Positions 29,200-36,478 of a stretch of DNA of 38,921 nt are shown one piece after another (position 1 is the first letter of the stretch; every line of letters starts with the position of its first letter). Source of the DNA: Actinomycetota bacterium (lineage in GTDB: Bacteria; Actinomycetota; Acidimicrobiia; Acidimicrobiales; Acidimicrobilacustridaceae); assembly GCA_009699125.1 (NCBI GenBank), contig WLOT01000003.1:1-38921 (forward strand). Direction: 5' to 3'. The notes under the pieces were generated by a model. The model was not told the origin of the DNA, did not search any database, and saw only the letters and a list, made by a program, of their open reading frames with translations. The position numbers and the translations under genes are program-made.

Positions 29200-29669
29200 T
29201 GGTTGCGGCGGTCTCGCGCCCGGCAGAACTCAGCGATCTGCACGAACTTTCGCAACTTCTCGTTGACGCCACAGCCGAGATGACAACCCAACGCGGGGGA
29301 GAGGCGTTGCTTGCGTCATTTCGGCGCTCGCTCACTCCATCCGAAACCCTCGAATCCGCAATCAGCGATCCGAATGCAATGGTGTGGTGCGGAGTTTGGG
29401 AAGGGGCGGTCGTTGGTTATTCGATTGCGGTCTCGTCGAAAGAAGGCGACTCTGACATCGTCTCGATCACCGATCTCTACACAACGCCAGAGGCTCGCGA
29501 CGTAGGAATAGGGGAAGTTCTTCTTGAGGCAGCAATCGCATGGGCAATCGGGATCGGTGCAACCGCCATCGATGCGCAGGCCCTGCCGGGAGCCCGCGAG
29601 TCAAAGAACCTGTATGAACGACTTGGTCTCACCGCTCGGCTTATAACCGTTCGACGAGACTTGCGTTAA
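29199..29669 (+). CDS. GNAT family N-acetyltransferase
   Basis: ITDLYTTPEARDVGIGEVLLEAAIAWAIGIGATAIDAQALPGARESKNLYERLGLTARLI. Confidence 0.85.
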   Translation: MVAAVSRPAELSDLHELSQLLVDATAEMTTQRGGEALLASFRRSLTPSETLESAISDPNAMVWCGVWEGAVVGYSIAVSSKEGDSDIVSITDLYTTPEARDVGIGEVLLEAAIAWAIGIGATAIDAQALPGARESKNLYERLGLTARLITVRRDLR

Positions 29670-29684
29670 TCGAACGCTGAACGT

Positions 29685-30461
29685 TCAGCGGGCCTTCCAC
29701 TGCGGCGCACGCTTTTCGATGAACGCCGTGAGCCCTTCGGTGGTGTCTTCAGATGAAAGCACGCGTCCGAACGCAGCAGCGGTGTTCTTGTTGATTGTCG
29801 CTTCGTCTTCCCAATCGGCAGCGATGACGAGCGCACGGCTTTCCCACACAGCGAGGGGAGCGTTCGCCGCTATTGCATTCGCGAGTTCCATCGCACCATC
29901 GAGTGCCTTGCCGTTTTCGGTGAGACGATTCACAAGGCCGAGTTCATACGCACGTTGTGCAGTGAGAGGCTCGCCGGTGAGGGCGACCTCGAGAGCAACG
30001 TTCTTGCCGACGAGCTTGGGCAGTCGGTAGAGACCGCCAGCAGCAGCGACAAGATTGCGCTTCACTTCGGCGAGACCGAACTGTGACTGCTGTGAGGCCA
30101 CGATCATGTCGGCAGCAAGAGCGATTTCGCAGCCGCCGGCCGTTGCGAGCCCGTCAACTGCAGCGATGATGGGCTTTGTGCGAGGGAAGGTGGTGAAGCC
30201 ACCGAAGCCACCCTTTGCAGTGGCGAGGTCGCCAGCACGACCAGCATTGATCATCTTGAGATCGGCGCCGGCGCAAAAGACCGGCGACTTGTGTCCAGTT
30301 GTATTCGCAGTGAGCACGCCGACCCAAACCTCGGGATCGGCTTCCATTTGTTCAAGCGCCGCGGTCATCGACTGGGCGACAACGTCGTTGACCGCGTTGC
30401 GAGCCTCGGGGCGATTGAGGGTGAGTACTCCGACATGTCCGTGAACTTCGTATTCGACCAT
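29685..30461 (-). CDS. Enoyl-CoA hydratase/isomerase (crotonase family)
   Basis: VGVLTLNRPEARNAVNDVVAQSM, FCAGADLKMI, PIIAAVDGLATAGGCEIALAADMIVASQQSQFGLAEVKRNLVAAAGGLYRLP. Confidence 0.93.
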   Translation of the reverse strand: MVEYEVHGHVGVLTLNRPEARNAVNDVVAQSMTAALEQMEADPEVWVGVLTANTTGHKSPVFCAGADLKMINAGRAGDLATAKGGFGGFTTFPRTKPIIAAVDGLATAGGCEIALAADMIVASQQSQFGLAEVKRNLVAAAGGLYRLPKLVGKNVALEVALTGEPLTAQRAYELGLVNRLTENGKALDGAMELANAIAANAPLAVWESRALVIAADWEDEATINKNTAAAFGRVLSSEDTTEGLTAFIEKRAPQWKAR

Positions 30462-30494
30462 TCCTGAACTCTAGCGACTCGACCGATCTCCATC

Positions 30495-30516
30495 AGTTTC
30501 GTCACGTGACGAAACT
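30495..30516. promoter_or_regulatory. 22-bp perfect palindrome, candidate operator between divergent genes
   Basis: AGTTTCGTCACGTGACGAAACT; 12 bp upstream of the HAD ATG and about 34 bp upstream of the crotonase start. Confidence 0.7.
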
Positions 30517-30527
30517 ACGCTGCGACA

Positions 30528-31109
30528 ATGAGCGAAGAGCAGGGGAGTCGACCGAAATCGGCCACCACACGCAAGGTTGCGGTTTGCGATCTTGATGGAA
30601 CGCTCATCGATTCCGATGCAGCGTTAGCGAATGCCTTCGTAGCTCTTGGCGTCGATAGGGAAGAGATCACGTTTGGCCACGTACTCGCCGATGAATGCGA
30701 TCGCCTCGGTCTCTCGGTCGAGGACTACCTCGCTGCCTACGACCCAACACAAGCCCTTCCGTTCGCAGGTGTCACCGAATTAGTGACGTCACTTGATCGT
30801 TGGGCAGTGTGCTCAAACAAGCACCCGCACTCGGGCCGAGCCGAACTCGAACGTCTGCAATGGCATCCGGAGGTCGCCCTGTTCGCCGATTTTTTCGGTG
30901 GTCCCAAGCAGTTGCCGCCAGTACTTCGGTTACTTGGGATTGCTCCAGATCAAGTGATCTTTCTCGGCGACACTGCGCACGACCGCCGCTGCGCGTCAGA
31001 CGCGGGAGTTACCTTCGCATTAGCCGGGTGGAACCCGCGAGCAACGGCTCACTCCAGTGACATCGTTTTGTCTCACCCACTCGAACTGCTCGAGTTGCTG
31101 GGGGAGTAA
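30528..31109 (+). CDS. HAD superfamily hydrolase (phosphoglycolate phosphatase-like)
   Basis: VAVCDLDGTLIDSDAALANAF, WAVCSNKHPHSGRAELERL, VIFLGDTAHDRRCASDAGVTFALAGWN. Confidence 0.9.
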   Translation: MSEEQGSRPKSATTRKVAVCDLDGTLIDSDAALANAFVALGVDREEITFGHVLADECDRLGLSVEDYLAAYDPTQALPFAGVTELVTSLDRWAVCSNKHPHSGRAELERLQWHPEVALFADFFGGPKQLPPVLRLLGIAPDQVIFLGDTAHDRRCASDAGVTFALAGWNPRATAHSSDIVLSHPLELLELLGE

Positions 31110-31110
31110 C

Positions 31111-32544
31111 TCAGGCGTTGTCGCCGGGTGCTTCCTCGACCGCTGCAGCGGCCGACTCTTCAGGCGTCGTTTCAACAGCCGTCTCTGGAGCATCGGCAAC
31201 CTCGATAGCGGGCGCGTCGTCTTCGACAACTGCGACAGGAGCGGCAGCGTCTGCAGAGGCTTCACTGGGCGCTGGTGCATCGGCGATCACCGGCTTCGGC
31301 GGACGAGGCTTCGCCGCTGGCTTCGACTTTGAAGGTGCGGTGACTTCGATTCCAAAGAGCGCCGCGATCTGCGGAAGGCGAGCAGCCACCTTCTTCACGG
31401 CAGCGACAAGCTCTGGTGTGGGTTCAGCAGGAATGCCAACTGGCGTCACCTGCGTGCGCACCGGAGAGAATGCGAGTGCATCGAGCACGGTTGCGAAGCG
31501 ATCCTGGCCAGTCTCTGCCGTAAGTGAGGCTGCCGCAGCTTCAGTGAGTTTCGCTGAAAGTTCAGCAGGAAGCGGTGCTCCGGCTTTGGGGGGACGTGAA
31601 CTCACGCGCAGTGCACGAACGGCGCGTCCGCCAGCAAGAAGTTCGCTGATTTCAGTGAGCCATGCAGCTTGTTCAGATTCGACGCGCTGGGCGAGGCCGG
31701 TCTTTAACTGTTCGGCAAGGGCACGAGTTTCGTCGTCACGTGCTCCAGCATCTGAAGCAACGACAACTGAACGAAGATCACGTAGATCGAGTTCAGGAAG
31801 ATCGGCAAGCGCAGCTTCGGCCTTATCGCGCCACTCAGCAGACCGAAGTGACGGCATCAATTGCTCTGCCAGTTGCAGCAGCGGAGCTGGGCTGATTTCC
31901 GGCTTGCCTTCGGCCTTATTGGTTTCGTTCTGCTTTTCGACTGCTTGACGTACTGCGGGAATTCCACCGCGCAGCACCTGCTCAGCGATCGGCTTCTGTT
32001 CGGCCGGAAGCGCAGCAAGTGCAGCGTTGCGGTGAGTGCGGCCCGCGCGAAGTCGCTTGGCCTTCGGCTTCGGTTCCGGAGCAGGTGATGTCGGGCGATT
32101 GGGATGATGAGCGCGAGTGCCGGTCTTGCGACGAGCGTCCTGTGATCCTTCGCCTTCAGTCCGAGGCTTGCGGTCACGCGGCGGACGACCGTCACGCTTT
32201 TCGCCGTCACCTTCGCGTCTCGGTTTGCGATCACGGCGATCTCCACCGCGACCCTTCGGAGCGAGCTTCGTCGTTACAAGCGGTTCGTCATCGCGGCGCG
32301 GCGTGCCAACGACCTCGATGCGTTCGGCCTCTTTACGCGCACCCTTTGGGGCGAGCACGGCGATGATGTCGATGCCATCCATCATGAAGTCCGCATCGGC
32401 TCGAACAACGTCGCCGACCTTTGCACCGTCAAAGAGCAATGAGCCATTGAGTTCGCCCTTGGGCAACTTGGCGCCGGCAGCTCGCCAGGTCCAGGTTCCG
32501 TCTTCACGAGTACTAGTGAGTTCAACTTCGATGCGGCGTGACAT
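31111..32544 (-). CDS. Hypothetical protein: N-terminal small OB/S1-like segment, basic RDRKPRR-rich linker, helical core, acidic Ala-rich tail
   Basis: 477 aa ORF; GDVVRADADFMMDGIDIIAVLAPKG, GRGGDRRDRKPRREGDGEKRDGRPPRDRKPR, C-terminal low-complexity AAPVAVVEDDAPAIEVADAPE. Confidence 0.7.
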   Translation of the reverse strand: MSRRIEVELTSTREDGTWTWRAAGAKLPKGELNGSLLFDGAKVGDVVRADADFMMDGIDIIAVLAPKGARKEAERIEVVGTPRRDDEPLVTTKLAPKGRGGDRRDRKPRREGDGEKRDGRPPRDRKPRTEGEGSQDARRKTGTRAHHPNRPTSPAPEPKPKAKRLRAGRTHRNAALAALPAEQKPIAEQVLRGGIPAVRQAVEKQNETNKAEGKPEISPAPLLQLAEQLMPSLRSAEWRDKAEAALADLPELDLRDLRSVVVASDAGARDDETRALAEQLKTGLAQRVESEQAAWLTEISELLAGGRAVRALRVSSRPPKAGAPLPAELSAKLTEAAAASLTAETGQDRFATVLDALAFSPVRTQVTPVGIPAEPTPELVAAVKKVAARLPQIAALFGIEVTAPSKSKPAAKPRPPKPVIADAPAPSEASADAAAPVAVVEDDAPAIEVADAPETAVETTPEESAAAAVEEAPGDNA

Positions 32545-32622
32545 AGGGGGACCACGCTAACGCTGAGCATGTGGGCAGAGCGAACGAGCCCATCGATGGG
32601 CACTCGCTGCTACCTTCCGGCC

Positions 32623-33321
32623 ATGACTGAGGATGAGGTTGAGTACGGTCAGCGTCCGTTTCAGGCACCACCGGGAGCGACCGAGGTCTTCTTGGTTCGC
32701 CACGGCCAATCAGCCGCCTTCAAAGACGGCGAGCCCTTCGCTCTCGTCGATGGCCAGGGCGATCCGCCTCTGACACCCCACGGACAATGGCAGGCGGTTC
32801 AGGTCGGAGAACGGCTGCGTCATGTCGCTCTCGCCGCTGTCTATGTCACGACCCTCCAGCGCACGATGCAGACTGCCGCGCCGTTGCTGGCCCACATCGG
32901 ACAGTCGGCAATTGTGGAACCTGATCTGCGCGAGATCCATCTAGGGGAGTGGGAGGGCGGCATCTTTCGGAAGAAGGTCGCCGAACGAGACCCAGCGTTC
33001 CTCGAGGTTGAACGCACGCAAGATTGGAGTGCAATCCCTGGCGCTGAATCGTTCGCTCAGCTGCAGGATCGAGTGGTTGGGGCAATCACCCGAATTCATG
33101 CCGCCCACCCCGGAGAGCGGATTGTGGCGGTCAGTCACGGGGGAGCGATCGGGGCTGCCCTCTCCTATGCGACTGGATCGAAGCCGCTTGCGTTCGCAGC
33201 CACCGATAACGCTTCAATCGCCCACCTCATCGTGCTCGGCGAGCGATGGATCCTGCGTCGGTATAACGACACCGGTCACCTCGGCGGCGAACTCTCAGCG
33301 GTCGCGGAAGGACTGACCTGA
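32623..33321 (+). CDS. Histidine phosphatase (phosphoglycerate mutase-like) family protein
   Basis: EVFLVRHGQSAAF (RHG), EIHLGEWEGGIFRKK, IVAVSHGGAIGAALSYATG. Start trimmed to MTEDEVEYGQRPF. Confidence 0.92.
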   Translation: MTEDEVEYGQRPFQAPPGATEVFLVRHGQSAAFKDGEPFALVDGQGDPPLTPHGQWQAVQVGERLRHVALAAVYVTTLQRTMQTAAPLLAHIGQSAIVEPDLREIHLGEWEGGIFRKKVAERDPAFLEVERTQDWSAIPGAESFAQLQDRVVGAITRIHAAHPGERIVAVSHGGAIGAALSYATGSKPLAFAATDNASIAHLIVLGERWILRRYNDTGHLGGELSAVAEGLT

Positions 33322-33352
33322 GCCCAAAGGCACCTTGCCATTTCTCCGTTCC

Positions 33353-33380
33353 GATGCCGATAATCCTCGTTATGTAAAGT
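33353..33380. other. dif: Putative dif site (XerC/XerD recombination, chromosome dimer resolution)
   Basis: GATGCCGATAA-TCCTCG-TTATGTAAAGT: 11-6-11 layout like E. coli dif (GGTGCGCATAA-TGTATA-TTATGTTAAAT); agrees at about 22/28 positions with the actinobacterial consensus as I recall it (TTSRCCGATAATVNACATTATGTCAAGT). Lies between convergent genes. Confidence 0.75.
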
Positions 33381-33421
33381 TATGGGTTGAATCCGGACAG
33401 GGCTCCAAAGCGGCCCACCGT

Positions 33422-33763
33422 TCAAACAATTGTCGCCATCCTGGGTTCAAGCCTTGCAGCCGCCAATGGCTGTGCGTTCTCCATGAGCCACGCCAATGCC
33501 TCGGAGACGTCCTGAGCCGTTGACGATGCGGCAAGGTCGCGCTGGACATCTTCGACGGCCGCCTGGAGGCAATACAGCAATCCTTGGAGCTCTTCGATGG
33601 CTGATCGGTCGACAATCACATCGTCGTCATCGAGCCCATGGCTCTGGGCCAACTTTCTGGCCATGTACGACTGTTGCTTGCAACCATCTCGGCAGAACGA
33701 CCGAGGTCGACCCGGGCCTTCGCGAGGCTCAACGGGCCGACCGCACCAGCGGCATCTCACCAT
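33422..33763 (-). CDS. Small zinc-finger-like protein (CRWCGRPV...SFCRDGCKQQSY)
   Basis: MVRCRWCGRPVEPREGPGRPRSFCRDGCKQQSYMARKL...; the track ORF extends to 33805, but an internal Met at 33763 (or 33790) is more likely. Confidence 0.7.
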   Translation of the reverse strand: MVRCRWCGRPVEPREGPGRPRSFCRDGCKQQSYMARKLAQSHGLDDDDVIVDRSAIEELQGLLYCLQAAVEDVQRDLAASSTAQDVSEALAWLMENAQPLAAARLEPRMATIV

Positions 33764-33791
33764 CGGATTCTCTCGGCCACTCTCACCCATG

Positions 33792-33819
33792 GGTAATTTC
33801 GTCACGTGACGATATTACC
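33792..33819. promoter_or_regulatory. 28-bp near-perfect palindrome sharing its core with the 30495 site
   Basis: GGTAATTTCGTCACGTGACGATATTACC, one mismatched pair; upstream of the zinc-finger gene. Confidence 0.65.
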
Positions 33820-33823
33820 GGAC

Positions 33824-35002
33824 TCAGCCTGTAAACGAGGGAACGGCAGGTTGTTCGCTTTGGTCGGCGGTTGGTGTCAGATCAGGGAGAACGCGGAATG
33901 GGAATGCCGAGAGGCTCAAGCCCCATACACCCTGATACGACGCCAGCAGATCGGGCACCCCAGGATTCCAGTTGGCGAAGAACGCTCCTGCATCGCTGGC
34001 CGGCGTAGAAAGCTGAAATGTGCCGAGCGCCGTAAGAGGATCTGCTCCACCGACTGACCAAGAGGAAGGACTCTGGCCCATCGAGGTGATCGCTTGGAGA
34101 ACGAGAGCGGTGGAATTGGCATCCACGTCTCCCCCAGCGAACCACGGAAACCCACCGGCAGCGGATCCGCTCGTCGCCTGTGCGTTCTGCAAGAACGTCA
34201 CCGCTGAAGCAACCGGAACCGTCCGACCAAACAATTGCAATGCTTGGACTGCAAACGCAGTGGAGTTGGTGTCAGCGCCTACATAGTTGATGGGGTCAGG
34301 TGCATCGCAGTCCTGAAGCACGTTGCCATTCGGTGCTCGAAAAGCTTGCCAGCCACCGAGCGAACTCTGCGGGTTGGAACCACCGACACATTGCTGATTT
34401 ACCAGCCAATCGATAGCAGCCGCTGGAGGGGTCGCCCCTACTGCTTGCAGCGCGATCACCATCAACGACTGATCCTGAATCGACGACCACGGTTCTTGGT
34501 ACCCATAAAAACTTGGGACAACTTGTCCGTACATCGCTTGGGCTCGAGCAACGAGATCCACCACTGGAGTCCCAAAGGCCCTCGGGTTTCCCCGTGTGGT
34601 GTTGACGAGCAGGATCAATGCTGCGAGTCGCTCAGGGAGGTCAGCGCCAGGTGGTGCAACGGTGCCACCGCTTCCGTCATTCGTGACCCATTCGTCGATA
34701 CTGCTGCTGAGCGAGAGATACGACATCGCACGATTCAGAGCATCACGCTGCTCCCCCGTCGCAGCAAGACCCTGAGCGACATACATCGTTTGCGTAACGA
34801 CCGACTGTGTGGCGCCGCTGATGTTCACTTCGCCCGTAGGACCAACCTGCGCTGCAAGCCAGTTCGAAGTGAGCGTCGACGCTGGTGTTGTAATTGCTGA
34901 CGATTGTGACTGTGAGGTTGCGAGTATGGCGACTGCGACGACGAACACAGCAACCGTTCCGCGACGGATGCGAGTCGAAACTCGAGTTGATTGGGTGCGC
35001 AT
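33824..35002 (-). CDS. Secreted prenyltransferase/squalene-oxidase-repeat (alpha/alpha-toroid) protein, possible transcobalamin-like corrinoid binder
   Basis: Start trimmed to MRTQSTRVSTRIRRGTVAVFVVAVAILATSQSQSSA (signal peptide); repeats such as VGADTNSTAFAVQALQLFG and GDVDANSTALVLQAITSMG; preceded by a cobalamin riboswitch. Confidence 0.8.
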   Translation of the reverse strand: MRTQSTRVSTRIRRGTVAVFVVAVAILATSQSQSSAITTPASTLTSNWLAAQVGPTGEVNISGATQSVVTQTMYVAQGLAATGEQRDALNRAMSYLSLSSSIDEWVTNDGSGGTVAPPGADLPERLAALILLVNTTRGNPRAFGTPVVDLVARAQAMYGQVVPSFYGYQEPWSSIQDQSLMVIALQAVGATPPAAAIDWLVNQQCVGGSNPQSSLGGWQAFRAPNGNVLQDCDAPDPINYVGADTNSTAFAVQALQLFGRTVPVASAVTFLQNAQATSGSAAGGFPWFAGGDVDANSTALVLQAITSMGQSPSSWSVGGADPLTALGTFQLSTPASDAGAFFANWNPGVPDLLASYQGVWGLSLSAFPFRVLPDLTPTADQSEQPAVPSFTG

Positions 35003-35084
35003 GATGTCCTTGTGTTGGACCGAGGTGGCGACGATGCCGGCCCTCGTCGAACACCAAATGGCGCTGGATTTGGGGCTCGACACC

Positions 35085-35275
35085 GCATTCCACGACGGTG
35101 AGTTGAGCTTCGCTCTCGCGTTCGGTGATCCGACTCGAATGCCAACCTCGGGCTTTCGCCGAAGGACCAACACTCACACGGTTGCGGGACAGCGCCGGAT
35201 TCGCACCGGACTTCCCCTCACACGAGAACAACTTGTTGCGTTCTCAGACAAACAGCAATCGGCACTCAGGTCAAG
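35085..35275 (-). ncRNA. Cobalamin riboswitch (approximate bounds)
   Basis: Minus strand reads GAGGGGAAGTCCGGTGCGAATCCGGCGCTGTCCCGCAACCGTGTGAG...GGCGAAAGCCCGAGGTTGGCATTCGAGTCGGATCACCG, matching the conserved cobalamin core GGGAA..GGTG.AA.TCC..C.G.CCCGC.AC.GT and a divergent B12-box-like 3' part. Confidence 0.88.
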
Positions 35276-35354
35276 GACGCCTTCCGATGCGAAGGCGGAC
35301 ATAGGATCACCGCATGGCAACGGGGTGACTCCCCCAACTGAATGGAGTGCTGCG

Positions 35355-36161
35355 ATGACCGCAAGTCTCGATCCTGACAATTTCGGCGTCGTTCGAGGGG
35401 CGAGCAAACCAATCCCCTACGACATTCCCGTGTTCGACAACTTCGAGGACGAACGTCAGCACCGCAAGGAGCGACTCGCTGCAGCGTTTCGACTTTTCGG
35501 GAAGTTCGGATTCGGCGAAGGAGTCGCCGGGCACATCACCGTGCGCGACCCTGAGCATCCCGATTGCTTCTGGCTCAATCCAATCGGTATGGATTTTCGT
35601 TTGATCAGCGTGTCCGATCTCATTCTCGTCAACCACGAGGGCGACATTCTCCACGGCGAGTATGCGATCAATCAGGCCGCGTTTGCGATTCATTCCGAGG
35701 TGCATGCGGCGCGGCCCGACGTCATCGCTGCCGCCCATACGCATTCGATCTATGGCAAAGCGTTCTCATCCCTCGGACGACTGCTTGATCCGATCACTCA
35801 GGACGCATGTGCGTTTTACGATGACCACGTTCTGTTCGACGACTACACCGGCGTCGTTCTCGATTCAAGTGAAGGCAGGCGCATCGCAGCAGGCCTTGAA
35901 ATGAAGAAAGCAGCGATCCTTCGCAATCACGGGTTGCTTACTGTCGGCCATTCCGTTGATGAAGCTGCCTGGTGGTACATCACCATGGAGCGCAGCTGCC
36001 AAGCCCAGCTTCTTGCCATGGCCGCCGGGTCACCGATTTCCATCGACGCCGAATGTGCCTCCATGACCCACGATCAGGTCGGTCACAACTTCGCAGGATG
36101 GTTCTCCTTCCAACCGTTGTACTCGACCATCGTGCGCGAACAACCAGACCTCTTCGACTAG
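35355..36161 (+). CDS. Class II aldolase/adducin family protein
   Basis: Start trimmed to MTASLDPDNFGVVRG; LFGKFGFGEGVAGHITVRDPEHPDCFWLNPIGMDFRLISVSDLILVNHEGDILHGE, AAHTHSIYGKAFSSLG, ILRNHGLLTVGHSVDEAAWWY. Confidence 0.92.
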   Translation: MTASLDPDNFGVVRGASKPIPYDIPVFDNFEDERQHRKERLAAAFRLFGKFGFGEGVAGHITVRDPEHPDCFWLNPIGMDFRLISVSDLILVNHEGDILHGEYAINQAAFAIHSEVHAARPDVIAAAHTHSIYGKAFSSLGRLLDPITQDACAFYDDHVLFDDYTGVVLDSSEGRRIAAGLEMKKAAILRNHGLLTVGHSVDEAAWWYITMERSCQAQLLAMAAGSPISIDAECASMTHDQVGHNFAGWFSFQPLYSTIVREQPDLFD

Positions 36162-36188
36162 GTTCAGAACCACAACTGACGCTGATCA

Positions 36189-36303
36189 CCGCTTGCGGGA
36201 GAGTCCAGCCACTCTCCTAACGATCACCACGATCGAACGGACATTGACTGGCGCCGAAGGAGCAACCCCCCGGGAAACTCTCAGGCACATGTACCGCTTG
36301 CGT
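36189..36303 (+). ncRNA. Glycine riboswitch, aptamer 1
   Basis: GCGGGAGAGTCCAG...TGGCGCCGAAGGAGCAACCCCCCGGGAAACTCTCAGGCACATGTACCGC. Confidence 0.9.
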
Positions 36304-36304
36304 A

Positions 36305-36436
36305 GGCAACTCTGGAGAGCAGTCGCCACATAAGTGGGTGACTCACCGACGGGGAAAGTCGACAACGAATGACGTGCCACTTTCGGCACAACAATTCGTC
36401 GGACACGAAACTCTCAGGTACCACAACAGAGCGGGG
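36305..36436 (+). ncRNA. Glycine riboswitch, aptamer 2
   Basis: CAACTCTGGAGAGCAGTCGCC...TCACCGACGGGGAAAGTCG...GACACGAAACTCTCAGGTACCACAACAGAGCGGGG; just upstream of gcvP. Confidence 0.9.
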
Positions 36437-36478
36437 TCCCGACCAAGGCGCTTTCGCGTCGCGACCATCGAGGCCACC

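Noticed and set aside
34809-35354. N-terminal 182-aa extension of the plus-strand class II aldolase ORF
   Set aside because: It is antisense to the secreted toroid gene and the cobalamin riboswitch; the aldolase domain starts at Met 35355.
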